Source of the DNA: Rhyzopertha dominica
Taxonomy: Eukaryota > Arthropoda > Insecta > Coleoptera > Bostrichidae
Direction of reading: 5' to 3'
DNA: 64,000 nt
Assembly (NCBI GenBank): GCA_025024175.1
Contig: QCXZ01000053.1
Location: 7,998,001 to 8,062,000 of the forward strand
Within the stretch, counting starts at the first letter, position 1. Every line of letters starts with the position of its first letter. Below the pieces are notes generated by a model. The model did not search any database, was not told the DNA's origin, and saw only the letters and a list, made by a program, of their open reading frames with translations. Position numbers and translations under genes: made by a program. This document shows positions 1-10,660 of the stretch, piece after piece.

Positions 1-94
1 CGAATTTATATACTGTCACAGCTGTTTTGTGGATTAGATGCTACCTATTAATATGCAATTTAATAAAATATAAATACATGGCAAATACCCAATT
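1..94 (-). mobile_element. Family A DNA transposon, terminal fragment
   Basis: The first 90 bases are the reverse complement of the 5' end of the element at 1535-2822, ending in TACCC followed by AATT. The copy runs off the left edge of the window. Its outer end faces the outer end of the next copy, so the two form an inverted pair around 95-1530. No coding capacity is visible. Confidence 0.9.
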
Positions 95-160
95 CCTTAC
101 GCAAATGATTTGCAAAGAAGTATCAAAAATAAGAAGAATTTGAGGAGGAATTTCAAAAAA

Positions 161-600
161 GTTTATGCATATGAGAACCGAGCTATGGAAACTATTGAAG
201 TAAAGCAGCAGAAGCTAGAGCTTCGTAAGTTCAATGGAGATTTATCTAAATGAAATTCATGTTGGGAACAGTTTCGGATAAGGCAGCTGCAACTATTACT
301 GGATTCAGAAGTTTGCTAAAATGACGCTGTAGAAATGCTCTAAAATCAGTTGGGTAATCAAAATAGAATTATTGATACCTCCGTGAATAAATTATGTAGA
401 CCATAAGCTACAAAAGTCGATTATCACAGAAAATTTCCTATTTAAACGAATAAAGTTAAGAATGAAATTGAACAACTCAGTAATTTTTTTAATAAAAGCT
501 GCACAGTCATTAGCTCTACTACACTAGCTAAAGTCTAGCGTAAACGCGAAGGTAATAAAGCAGAATACAAGAAAGTTCTACAAGAATATAAGAAATACGA
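161..600 (+). pseudogene. BEL/Pao-type LTR retrotransposon gag remnant
   Basis: Reading with stops and frameshifts ignored, 161-300 gives a segment around KLELRKFNGDLSK followed by NSCWEQF, and 320-405 gives NDAVEML and QLGNQNRIIDTSVNKL. Both resemble the central gag region of BEL/Pao elements (the leucine-rich K-L-x-L-x-K-F-x-G-D block and the later LGN block). A stretch at 540-600 (KAEYKKVLQEYKKYEE) could be the start of the pol region. There are several in-frame stops and no LTR, so this is an old fragment. The assignment rests on motif resemblance only. Confidence 0.5.
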
Positions 601-1530
601 GGAAGTTACGATAAGTTGTTGTCACATTGACACAATATTGTAATAATTATGGTTGTAATTAAAGTTCGATAAACGAAAAGTATAAAAAAGGATCACGCCA
701 TCGTCTTTTAAGATCGTTAGAATACAAGAACACAACCAATAGCAAGTGTGTATGCAGAAAAAACTACTAGTAATGGAATAAACCTTTACTTAATAATACT
801 CCATTTTTACTCTGAACATTAATTAAAGTTGTTGGAAGTCATGATCTTCTTTTTATTTTACAGTTTAGTAAAATTAATTCTTATCGATGCATTCCTGGAA
901 AATTTGCCCACTAAGTTTATTTTCAACACAAGCCAAATGTGCATCAGATTCCATCTTTGTCGAGTTTGACCCCGATAAGCAATCCATCGCAATAACGCAC
1001 CATCTGGTCTCACCGCGTGGTTCCACTGACCTCTCCGGAAACGTATAAGGCACCTTACACATCTCGCCATAAGACCGGCAATAAATCATAAGTGCTGTAC
1101 ACACCTAACGCCCATAATTCTCCATTTCAGTAAATATTTGAATCCCGATTTCTCACGTCATGTGTGGTACAAGTCGCGGCCGGTAGTTCATCCGCCCGAG
1201 ATGGGGTTATGTTTACGGTGAGCCTAACAAGAGCGCATTCATCAGGTGTGTGTGCCAAAAAATTAGTGTTAACCGTTAATGACGAAAAACGGAGAGCAAA
1301 TTTGTTTTGGAATTATCCCACGCTCGCTCCTATTTGAGTTTGCTACTTCCATGGTGCTCGTTTTAATGATCATTGGCTCTGTAAACAGTTTATGAATAGG
1401 GTTGAGGTTATCTAGGTCAGGTTTCATTATTATATTTTACGTTTTTTCTAAGATGAAAGCTTAAACAACTTCCAGCGTCCCTCATAGTGGCTTATATCTT
1501 TCACGTTCATTTAGTCGCAGTGTATTGGAT
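601..1530. other. Unassigned sequence between two family A ends
   Basis: No coding, RNA or terminal-repeat signal recognised. Short overlapping antisense frames at 858-1104 lack any familiar motif. GC rises locally around 940-1250. Confidence 0.4.
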
Positions 1531-2826
1531 AATTGGGTACTTGCCATATATTTATATTTTATTAAATTGCATATTAATAGGTAGCATCTAATCCACAAAA
1601 CAGCCGTGACAGCTTATAAATTCGAAAAAATGGATCGTAAGGTGTATTTTTAATATTAAAGATGTGAATATTTAAAGGGACCGCCAAAACGCGAACATAT
1701 TGGCCGTGACGTCAGGTGTCTTGTAAATGGCCGCTTGATTACATCTGGGGTCAGCGCGTCACGCGTTAGCCTCAGCCCGTCAATTTATCAGTTTGTTGTT
1801 TGCGTTCATTTTGTGACAAGCGAATTAAAATACGCCAAGAAAAAGTGAAATACTTATGAGTTATGACTTCTGAAGGCATCTTCATTGTTATGGAATTTGT
1901 GTACAGCGACGAGCGGTTCATCGCGGCGGAAATGAGGGACGTAAAAGCAACAGCATAAGTGAACTTTTTAACAAATTAACGTAGCATTGTTAATTTGATG
2001 ACAGTGCGTTGTTGGAAACATACTATTTGTAAAGATAAAAATGTAAGAATCAAAAATGTACCCTAAACTTGACATTTATTTTAGAGGTCAGAATAAATAT
2101 AAATTGCCATTTATTTTCGAGGCTCTTGCGGCTCGTTTCCGGTCTGGCTAACAGTCGAATATATGGGGAACAACGTCGTTCTTTATTAACATTTCCCTCT
2201 ATCAACTTAAAACGCATATAATTTTTCATATCCTCTTCAAGCTATAACAAAATTGAAACTAAATGGTAAACACTTATAACCCCAAAAAGAATAATAAAAC
2301 TTTCAGTAAGAATTAAGATGATCTTCACAACAGAAAAACAAACTTTGCGATTTCGTCATATCACGTCTAGGGGCCTTAAACAACTTTTTCATACGTTGAT
2401 AATCTCGAGGAACGGTTACAAAAATTGTGTTAGCTGTACTGACTGAAGTACTTTTAGAACCATGTACAAAATAACACTTGTTTTGTTTTCCATACATAAT
2501 AGATGCTTGTAAAACTACACAAATAACTTTTGGTGCGACCTCTTACACCGTCCTTTCAATAAACACCACACAAAAGCTTTTCCAATACAAGAATGATACT
2601 ACACCATTAAACAGCACGCTCCTCGGTAATGTTTACATGACACTTGACGTCACGAGTTGAATAACCTTGGATAGAAGCGTTTTGGCGGTGACTCCTAAGA
2701 TTCGAAATTCAGACCTGAAATCTTCTACCTACAAATATTTTTTTGTTTTTTTAATATGGCGTACGATATATATGCACTTCAAGATTCATTTTACGTAATT
2801 TAAAAAAAAAGTGATAATACCCAATT
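1531..2826 (+). mobile_element. Family A non-autonomous DNA transposon, full-length copy
   Basis: The copy is 1288 bp (1535-2822), bounded by GGGTA and TACCC with AATT on both sides, and highly similar along its length to 17505-18780. About 150 bp in from each end lies a second inverted motif: ACCGCCAAAACGC (about 1682) mirrored by GCGTTTTGGCGGT (about 2680), and CGTGACGTCAGGTGTC (about 1706) mirrored by GACACTTGACGTCACG (about 2640). Nothing inside resembles a transposase, so it would move using proteins supplied by another element. The AATT target duplication is shown by the second copy. I cannot place it in a named superfamily. Confidence 0.85.
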
Positions 2827-3387
2827 GACTACCACATTTTTTCGTTCTCCGGGAGACAACCTGGAGGTATTTGCTCAATAAATTGCTGATCAGCTCAGTG
2901 CCTTAGCCTATCATCAACAGCAGAAAATTTTAGTGAGCATATTTTGAAGTACTTGAACTTCAGTATACTACTACTACTACGGTACAATACAAACATTATC
3001 TAACTCATATACACGGACTTAATAGAACGGATACTTGATGTAACTCTAGAGAATGTTAAATCTTCCATTTGGGCAACTAATGCATCCTCTTCCGATTCAT
3101 CGCTCAGAAAATCTGTACCTGGCGAGCAAAAGGTACGCCTACGGACCATAAGGTACTATCTAGCAAAACCGGAGGTCAATTTGATGCTTAGAAGCCAAGA
3201 AAAGAAGGCGGAAAATAAAGCTAGCACATTTGATGGATTGCGCTAAAAGAACTACATAAAGTAAGCAAGATATATGTACATTTCTGTATAATGCATATTA
3301 TATATCTATCTGTTATCAATAAAAAACACGAGGGGAAGTAACGGTCGATTACTACGTAGAGGCTTGAAGCAATTAAGGGTATGGCGA
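2827..3387. other. Unassigned AT-rich sequence
   Basis: Only a short TAC microsatellite at about 2967-2980 is visible. No coding signal recognised. Confidence 0.4.
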
Positions 3388-3415
3388 CCTGGGTTTGAAG
3401 ACAAAGAGCACTCTT

Positions 3416-3474
3416 TTTACTTAGCTAAGCTTTCGACTTCATTTCAAAGTCTTCTTCAGAGCGTCTACAATAAA
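3416..3474 (-). ncRNA. Hammerhead ribozyme-like motif in left PLE repeat
   Basis: This is the reverse-strand counterpart of the motif at 4164-4224. The core CTGAAGA, the GACTTC/GAAGTC hairpin, GAAA, and the short AGC/GCT stem with a TTA loop are all present. Outer stem I pairing is weaker here (TTTA with TAAA). Cleavage is predicted after the A pairing to T at 3422. Confidence 0.45.
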
Positions 3475-3541
3475 CATAATTGTAACATTTTTAAAAATAA
3501 CGCAATTAAAGGCAAAAACTCCGATTAAATATAAATCCAAC

Positions 3542-3811
3542 GTAGTATACAGTTTAAAATGCAGTACTTGCGATAACATTTATGTAGGGCAAACATCCCA
3601 GTGGATTAAAAATAGAATATCACTACATAAAGGTGACATAAATAGGCTGGGATGATGTCAAATTTTAGATGTAGAACTAAATACTGACAAAAGGCTGATC
3701 CTGGAGATGTATCACATTACCGGGACCAACAATGCTATTAATAAAATGTCTGATACGCAACAACTGAGTAATATTTACACGTATTTGCTGTCGCAAAACC
3801 AGTACACATAG
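3542..3811 (+). pseudogene. PLE GIY-YIG endonuclease domain fragment
   Basis: One frame reads VVYSLKCSTCDNIYVGQTSQ, with the V-Y and Y-V-G pairs that define a GIY-YIG nuclease, followed by NRISLHKG. After one stop codon (3653) the same frame continues with ILDVELN, KRLILEMYHI, NNAINKMSDTQQLSNIY, the C-terminal block of Penelope-like proteins. The usual segment between these blocks is shorter than in complete elements, so an internal deletion is likely. In live PLEs this domain nicks target DNA for reverse transcription. No reverse transcriptase domain remains here. Confidence 0.8.
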
Positions 3812-4163
3812 GACTACAAGAAGTAGTATTCAATCGGTAATTATTGCATATGAGAATTTGAAAACTACAGTTTTAAGCATATATTTTCGAAATTTTTAAT
3901 GTTGGTACCATATTTGATGAAAGTTTTTGCAGCTTTGACATATGTAAAGTTTTGTGACTGAAGGATATTTAAAGTGTTATGTAATTTCGATGAATGTAAA
4001 TTGTATCTTCAATCACCCGACTAACAAACTTTGTTCGTGAGGAAGACAACACTATTAATATTGTTGTTAAATACCTTCATATGTATTAACACTATGTACA
4101 CTTAATCTCAAATTTCTGTAAGTAGAATTTAAAACTTTTATTTTTAAAAATGTTACAATAGTG

Positions 4164-4224
4164 TTTATTGTAGACGCTCTGAAGAAGACTTTGAAATAAA
4201 GTCGAAAGCTTAGCTAAGAATAAA
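4164..4224 (+). ncRNA. Hammerhead ribozyme-like motif in right PLE repeat
   Basis: The + strand has core CTGAAGA (4179-4185), one extra A, a 6-bp stem II GACTTT/AAAGTC with loop GAAAT (4187-4203), GAAA (4204-4207), stem III AGC/GCT with loop TTA (4207-4215), and cleavage base A at 4216. Stem I is CT/AG next to the core, then a 7-nt bulge, then TTTATT (4164-4169) with AATAAA (4219-4224). Hammerheads in PLE terminal repeats are an established observation. Whether this one cleaves is not known; the extra A beside stem II weakens the case. Confidence 0.5.
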
Positions 4225-4245
4225 GAGTACTCTTTGTGTTCAAAC

Positions 4246-4268
4246 CCAGGTCAGGTCAGGTCAGGTCA
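4246..4268 (+). repeat. Short TCAGG tandem tract (beetle telomere-type unit)
   Basis: CCAGG is followed by three perfect TCAGG units and TCA, directly at the right end of the PLE. TCAGG is the telomere unit in many beetles, including Tribolium. The tract is short, so chance or template slippage cannot be excluded. Confidence 0.6.
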
Positions 4269-4316
4269 TACAGGACATTGTTTGGAAATATCATTTTGCA
4301 TCCATTTAAAAAAAAG

Positions 4317-6217
4317 CAAGATTTTCGGAGTCGTATAGTTGGGCCAGTCTACCTATCTAACCCTTCTCTGACTGAGCGGGTCAACTAATCCCGCAATATA
4401 GTTGGACCAAGAATCTGCTTTGCCTGAACAGCGGGTTATGGACCATTATTAGCAAATTAGGAAAGACCTTAATTTATGTAATGTGTGTAACTTATTAATC
4501 TGATTGCTACGGTTTTTTTTCTTAGCAAACACCCTTAAAGGAATAAAATAAAACAATTTTCAAGTTTTAATACAAACTTATATTTATACGTTACAATAAT
4601 AACATGTATGTATGTACAGTAAAGTATAAAAATATTTACAAATTTACAAAAATACGAACCTATATTTATACGTAATAACACAATATTAACATATATGTAT
4701 GTACAATAAGGTATAAAAAATATTTGCATATTTGGCGCGTATTTAAATGAAACACTTTTTGCAAATGTCAGCCTGTCTATGAGATTTTGTTTGTAGTTAT
4801 TAATTTTGACTTCAAGATAATCTTGCTTTAATTTCACAGTACGCCTAACAACTTTTTTAATTTGTTGGATGTGTTTATTTTAACATAAACTTCACTTTGA
4901 AAATTCAACAAACTATCAACAAATTGAAAAATATTTGGATGAGGCGAATAAAAACTTTTATTAAATCTTGAATGAAATGACTCACACGCATTGGTTGTTC
5001 TGCAAGAGGAGGCAGATGAACTTGCCCAAATATTTGGAGTAAATTTGGCATTTTCGCTGATGTAATTGTCCACTAAATAGTAGCAAAACTCTTGAAGTTT
5101 CGAATGTTTTGGCATGATTGGAATTAAATCGAATGCGAATGCGTCACCCACTTCATCACAATCAAGAAACTGAAGTCCAAAACAATATCTTAACATTTTG
5201 CCAACTTCCGTGTGGTTTTTATAATCTTGTGACAGTCCAAGCGAGTAAATTTTTCGATACCATGCCTGTGAAAGATGGAATCGACATCCTCCCACGTATC
5301 CATAATAGCATTGTGGATTGCAGTTTCAAAATCAATCACGACACTTTTAGGATAAAATTGTAAGTCACTTTCACTGCACTTCTGACACAACATATTCAAA
5401 CATGTTTGATATGTGGATTGCTTTTTTATCCGGAAGCAAACAAAATACCAATGGAACGTAATGTCCATTATTGTATCCATGAATTGTAAAGAGTTGTGTA
5501 AAAAATTTCGGACAAAAATCAAATGTGCCGTCCATATACACAGTTTCAGTACAACATAAAAAGTAAAGATTGCTATAAGGAGCAAAAATGATGATACCTT
5601 GGTCTGCATTATTTGTCAAGGCAAATGATTCCTCTTTATCTGTCATAGGTGCCAAAGTGTTTACTGCTTCGAAAACGTCTTTTTGCGTTTTGGGTAGATT
5701 TGGAGTTAACTTCCTCCTGCACATCCATATATTATGCCTTACAAGCTCCATATCGTAAGTCGTTATGTTACTGCTTATGCCAGGGTTAGACCGAAGTTCC
5801 GTGTGCGCTAATTTGGCAGGTTTTTCGTGTACATTTTCTAGAGCTTTCCTTTTCACACTGTTGTTGTGCAGGTTTATGTCTTCTTTGTGATTGTGAGATA
5901 ATTCGGAGTACAAGATCTCATTTCCAGCCGACGTGTAGATTTTTGCGGGACTTTCGGAGTTTTATTTGTACACCTCCATCGCACAGTTCCGTTTTCAGCA
6001 CGTTTACGATCTATTGGGTCCACAGGCACAAAATGTTTGCGTTTAAATTACATACTTTTCTAAGTAGTATCAGGTAGCAGGATCTGATAAGGATTTGTTA
6101 TCGATAACTATCAGCGGGAGGTTCATAATCCACCGTCCGCATCCTTCTGGCCCAACTCAATGGCAGATTAAAGAGCGATAAAGTTTTTGGCCCAACTATA
6201 ATGCGCCCCAAGATTTT
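4317..6217 (-). mobile_element. MULE (Mutator-like) DNA transposon, complete ends
   Basis: The same 9-bp word CAAGATTTT stands at 4317-4325 and 6209-6217. Immediately inside, the ends read CGGAGTCGTATAGTTGGGCC (left) and, on the other strand, GGGCGCATTATAGTTGGGCC (right). A 9-bp target duplication and a FLYWCH/MULE transposase inside define a MULE. The TATAGTTGG motif recurs just inside the left end (about 4397) and a GGCCCAACTC motif inside the right end (about 6150), possible transposase binding repeats. The element is 1883 bp (4326-6208). Confidence 0.9.
4834..6050 (-). pseudogene. FLYWCH zinc finger / MULE transposase, broken
   Basis: The frame enters near 6050 with a FLYWCH-type finger: GTVRWRC, then after a frameshift ILYSELSHNHKED (W...C...H.H). 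The MULE DDE core follows: VYMDGTFDFCPKFF (first D) and YVPLVFCLLPDKKA near 5500-5540; VVIDFETAIHNAI (second acidic cluster) near 5330; GCRFHLSQAWYRKI with the C..H pair near 5290; ACESFHSRFN (E) near 4990. At least three frameshifts separate these blocks (in the finger, near 5380, near 5290). The protein would excise and insert the element in the nucleus; it cannot be made now. Domain order and spacing are normal for insect MULEs. Confidence 0.88.
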
Positions 6218-8314
6218 ATTAAATCATTTTAAAAAATTGTGTTAATAGCTGATATATTGAAAATAAACCTAACAATGTGTATTTGCTTAATTAGGAAAAT
6301 ATTATTGCCGAAAAATCTAAGTTTGAGACATATCTCAAAATACTTCACTACAGCTTTAAAATAAAAGCCATTATAAAATCGGCGAATTACGATTTAACTA
6401 ACAACAAAAAGGTGAGAGTAATGTGCACACCGCAATTCTCCAGTATTACAGCGTATTTCAACCCAGAACCGCATATCCCACCACTTCATCCAGCGCGATG
6501 ACTTGCTGTTGTTTACCACTGCTTGGAAGTAGGGATAAATGTTACTCAGCGTTCCACAGCGAAACGTGTTGCAGTACGCCAAAATGATCCGTAACGACAG
6601 GTTTAGACACAAACTGGTTTCTGCGCAGATTGACTTCAAGTGCGGTTCTGGGTTGAAATACGCAATAATAGTTATCGAGATATCCTGTAACTACAACGAA
6701 AATTGGACACCTTGTACCACAGATGAATTAGTTCATCTATGCCTGTACACAGATAAGCAATACTTGCAAGTATAGTAAATACGACTATGAATGGGGGTTT
6801 TCAAAAAGAATTTCACTAAACCTTGGAGTATTTGAACCAAAATAAAATCAGATATGCTATAATTTCTATAATTGTCGTACTTGTATTTCTGTGCAAGAAC
6901 TTTGGATAATTATAGTTGATATCAATTCAACACTGCCTCACCTTTGAGCATATAAGATATCAATTTTTAGTTATCATCTATGCAATACTAGTAACATGTA
7001 TATACCAACAAGTTGACTCTTTCAAGCCTTTTAGTTTCTAAAGTCGCCATATCAATATGACCTTTAACCTTACGTCCCCACAAAAACAGTTTTATTAGAA
7101 ATAGTAAGGACATCACAGTTATACTAGTATTTTACAGACAAAATCAGTCTGCCTGCTCTTTGAACGGCAGGATACAAATCGTACCCAAATAAGAAATTCT
7201 CCGTTCTAGAACATCCACCCTGGTACGGAAATTTATTGTCCCAAACTAGTAAGTGAGCGCAATAAATGCAGGTAGTCCTGGTGGGTGGACCCTAATATCT
7301 GAGGGTTTGTCTAAACCACTATTAGACCGAAATACGATGAAAATAACCGGTGGCGCTCCCTAGTGGAATTTGAGTTTCGGATTTACCTACCCTACCCTCT
7401 TAAAGTAAGAAAGATCTTGAGAAGAATATATTTGGTTCTCAAAAAGAGAACAGGAAAATAAGATTGCTGCAGCACTGGATGCAATATCCAAAGTGAACCG
7501 TAAGAAAATTCAAATGCGTCCACCGTTCGCCGCATGGGAACTACCGCCGAGGGCCGGTATCTCGAGTGATCTACGAGTGAAATTAGCCAAGTTGGCCGAT
7601 AATCGAACCGTTTAGAATTCCGTGGTAGCAGCAGTTCCTTATAGGTACTTGTTAGTCGTGTAATAATGAACAGTACGTGCCCGGCATCCGTTGTTCGGTG
7701 CAGCGAATTCCCGCAACTGTGTGCGCTTTTGCGGCCGATAAGTACAAGTATGGCGAGGCATTTTAAAAGCACCGCATTCCCGGCAATGCCGAAGAAGTGG
7801 CGCTATGCGGCTGCACACGATTACTCAAAGTCGCGTAGATGTGAGGGACCTGCGACTGGAGTTTTTCATCTTTTCCAACAATGATCGCGCCAGTTGAAGA
7901 TTGGGATGAGTGGATGCTACTTCCGTCACAATTACCGTCAGAAACATTTTTAGTTATTTAATTCACTATTAACGTTTTGTGGTTATTTAATGAATAGCAT
8001 ATATAATTAAGAGTTTGCCATGAGAGCAGGGCCATAGAGAGGGGGGGAGGGTTATTTCCCCTAGACCTGTGCATTTTGGAATATTTAAAATGTAATGGAA
8101 CATATTTGACATTTTTAACAACCTGAATCGAACCTGAATTTTTTTTTACCAAATTCACAAGTTCCTGTTCCCCATCAGGCTGTGAAATTATCTCCACAGC
8201 AGGTCACTTCCTTTTGGAAGTAGTTCCCATACTGGCAGCTAGGTGGCTTTGTCATCGTGTCAATGTAATACTGACAGATGGCATTGCCATCTAATTTATT
8301 ACTTACATCATACC
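6218..8314. other. Unassigned region with a GC-richer island
   Basis: No coding or transposon signal recognised. About 7480-7890 is richer in GC and CpG than its surroundings and not seen elsewhere in the window. The overlapping opposite-strand frames there (7392-7772 and 7666-7884) look like chance frames. Confidence 0.4.
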
Positions 8315-8357
8315 AAGCCTTTCGTATATAGGCAAAACCAATTCTGTGCCATGATGT

Positions 8358-9157
8358 GGAAAGACCCAAGTTGAGGGTATTCCAGTTTGCGGATGACACG
8401 GCGCTCGCCATCGAAGGAAGGACTTGGGAAGTAGCGAAGAACAGGATGGAGGAGGCAACGTACCGGCTGAATAGGTACTTCAAGAAGTGGAAACTGACAA
8501 TGAACGAGACGAAGACCGAGGTAATACGGAGGGGCAAGAAACGAACGAGGGAGAAAATGAAGATACAGGTCTGTAACAGTATGGTTCCTGTGAAGAACAC
8601 GGCGAGGTATTTGGGGATACAATTTGATAGCAGATTGGACTTCGGAAATCATGCGACGATGAGGAAACACGTGGAAGAGAAAAACATAAGGAGATTTTGG
8701 TGCCTTACCAGGCACAACAGTGGCTACCACCAGAGAGTAAGGCTGAGGATAGTCAAGGCGATTGGAATACCAGTGCTGACGTACGGAGAGGAGATATGGA
8801 GCAGAGGGTCCAACAAAGCAAAGGAAACGATAACTACGGCGCAAAATAAAATGTACAGAAGGGTATTCGGAATACCCTGGTACACCAGGACCGTGAATAT
8901 CCGGAAGGACTTAAAATGGATAATCTATTGCAAAGAGCAGAATAGAGAAGGGGAAAGATGAAAGAGAAGATTGCACAGCACGAAGATCAGGAAATCGCTA
9001 GAATAGCAGAAATTTTATAAACACCGATTAATGCGGAAATATATATAAAAGAGGATCAAAAAATCTAAGAGCTTTTCACCTGTAAAAGCACCCAGCAGGA
9101 CTCTCCCATATAGGCACCCCCTGAAAGCAGAGTAAAAATAAAAATTAACAAAAAAAA
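8358..9157 (+). mobile_element. 5'-truncated LINE with target duplication and A-rich tail
   Basis: TGCCATGATGT occurs at 8347-8357 and again at 9158-9168. The 800-bp insert between begins in the middle of a reverse transcriptase and ends in an A-rich tail with AAAAAAA at 9151-9157. A variable-length duplication, 5' truncation and an A-rich 3' end are the marks of target-primed reverse transcription. Confidence 0.9.
8362..9027 (+). pseudogene. LINE reverse transcriptase C-terminal part (jockey-like)
   Basis: The frame opens inside the reverse transcriptase with FQFADDTALAIEG, the catalytic A/DD box, then KWKLTMNETKTEV, ARYLGIQFDSRLDFGNH and the thumb-like region RLRIVKAIGIPVLTYGEEIW typical of jockey-type LINEs. 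It stays open for 200 codons to 8961; a related tail follows. The N-terminal half, endonuclease and ORF1 are missing. The apparent start ATG at 8356 comes from the duplicated target site and is not a real start. Long openness suggests a fairly young insertion. Confidence 0.85.
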
Positions 9158-9184
9158 TGCCATGATGTCTGCACTAGACCTAAA

Positions 9185-9216
9185 CTGCAATGAGAGCGAA
9201 ATAGATCCATCTGCAG
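9185..9216 (+). ncRNA. Decayed hammerhead motif in family B copy 1
   Basis: Stem I CTGCA (9185-9189) with TGCAG (9212-9216) is perfect, and GAAA (9198-9201) is followed by a short stem III with loop GATC and cleavage base C at 9211. The CTGATGA core and stem II have collapsed to ATGAGAGC by deletion, so this copy should be dead. It is useful for covariation of stem I. Confidence 0.6.
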
Positions 9217-9426
9217 ATGGTTGCGGTGCAAACTGCATAGTATAGATATGCATTTTTATTTGAATCGAAGTTTAGACAACCGCATGGTAAATATTTATAG
9301 GTTTAGTAGTCTTCAAGCCACTAGGTTTTTTCTTGATTTTATCGAAGGAGCCTTCAGAAATAAATGTAAAGTATATTGATCAGTACGTATATGGCACAGC
9401 TTTAACCCTGACATGGTCCAAAAAAT

Positions 9427-9780
9427 TTGACAACCATTCAACAGTTGGCCTTTAACATTGGATACGACACAAAAATTGTGCACCGAATACTTAAAAAAAA
9501 ACGGTATAAAGATAGAACACTAATAGTGTTGTACAATGCTAACAAAAATAATAAAGAACATATTTTCACTATAATAAAGTATATCGGTATTTACCAACTA
9601 AAATGCAGGTAGAGCCATTAAGAATAGGAATAAGAAACATGTTTTGCATGTAAATAAAGGCGCAACAGATTTTGCTGGCCATTGCATCAAATATACTAAT
9701 TATTGCTTAGAAGAAACATGACATTGCGAAATTAATGGTAAAAAAACTGAACTGTTGAACATTTAGAAATTAAAAAAAAA
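9427..9780 (+). pseudogene. Penelope-like protein fragment
   Basis: The frame from 9427 carries TIQQLAFNIGYDTKIVHRIL, resembling the linker after the reverse transcriptase in PLE proteins (I-x-x-I-A-x-x-x-G-Y). Frameshifted downstream pieces read IYQLKC, RAIKNRNKKHVLHV, ATDFAGHCIK and LHCEINGKKTELLN-like text, as in a GIY-YIG nuclease and its C-terminus. The Y-I-G portion is damaged. No terminal repeats are recognised at either side. Confidence 0.6.
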
Positions 9781-9889
9781 CAGAATATTGGAAACATATA
9801 GTGCCAATACGCAAAATTACTTGCCAAAGTTATGAAATCGACCTTCAATCCTAGGCTACAGATTTTTACAACTAAATTACTTCCACATC

Positions 9890-10660
9890 CAACGGATAGG
9901 AAGTATTGTATCGTGAAAAAAATTTTCAAATATTTTTATTTGCTCAAAAAAAAACAAAATTTGTGCAAAAAAATTTCTTGTCTGTGTGTCTGTGGTATTG
10001 TTTGTGGACACGATAACTTTCGAAAGACTTAATATATGAATTTGAAATTTGGCAAACGTATAAATCTCAACTACCCAAAGCGACCTATTGTTTGTGGGAT
10101 AAGTAGGGTATCTGGAAGGAGGCAAAATTGAGGGGTAGCTACCCTTTATGCAAATTTTTATTTTTTATATTTTTTTCGTTTTAGTATGTAATTAGTAGTA
10201 TAACTGTGAGTATTATTCGCTGTTATAAATTTTCGGTGCAGCAAACTGTTTAGAAGATATTAGCAAAAAAAGCAAAAAAATTTAATATATTCAAAAACTG
10301 AGAATGCCATCAGATAGCAAATAAAATTTCTCACAAAAAGTGTCTTAAGAAGATTTATTCAAAAGTTTGACATTTTCGAAATATTTCCAAAAAAAACCTA
10401 TTTTGGTCTCTACTCGTACGATTTTTTAATTTTTTTTATTATATAGAAAATCAAATTTCTAATCAGAAATCACTGTTGTAATTTTTTGTTAAGTTAATAA
10501 TTTTCGAGTTATTTGGAAAAAAACCGATTTTAAAATATATATTTTTGCTAATATCACGAGGACTTTGTCTTAGAAAAAATGTGTAGAGAGACAAAATGCT
10601 CAAAATCTGATTACTAATCGTACAGTATAAGAAATAAAAACGTAAATGTCATTTTGACAA
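9890..10660. repeat. AT-rich block resembling a common insect dispersed repeat
   Basis: The stretch around 9985-10065 (TGTCTGTGTGTCTGTGG, then ACGATAACTTTCGAAA and ATTTGAAATTTGGCAAACGT) resembles non-coding text that recurs in many insect genomes. The following 500 bp is A/T homopolymer-rich with repeated phrases of the type TTTTCGAGTTATTTGG. There is no second copy in this window, so repeat status is from recollection only. Confidence 0.35.

Larger units (their letters stand above)
3388..4251 (+). mobile_element. Penelope-like retroelement, 5'-truncated, with inverted terminal repeats
   Basis: A roughly 110-bp sequence at 3388-3500 is repeated in reverse complement at 4138-4251 with few differences. 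Between them on the + strand is the end of a PLE polyprotein carrying a GIY-YIG nuclease domain. PLEs are known for LTR-like terminal repeats that may be direct or inverted and for heavy 5' truncation, which fits this arrangement. Both terminal repeats contain a hammerhead-like fold. The right end abuts TCAGG units. Confidence 0.8.
8315..9265 (+). mobile_element. Family B hammerhead-bearing repeat, split by a LINE
   Basis: The two parts, 8315-8357 and 9158-9265, join across a duplicated 11-bp word to give a sequence like the reverse complement of 43575-43720. Shared landmarks are TATATAGG (8325-8332), the CACTAGACCTAAACTGCA block (9172-9189) and the tail ATGCATTTTTATT (about 9249). It has no coding capacity. 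The family resembles either a solo PLE terminal repeat or a retrozyme, a non-autonomous element carrying a hammerhead. Confidence 0.75.

Noticed and set aside
8308..8844. 178-codon frame on the - strand
   Set aside because: Exact antisense of the LINE reverse transcriptase at 8362-9027, which has clear RT motifs.
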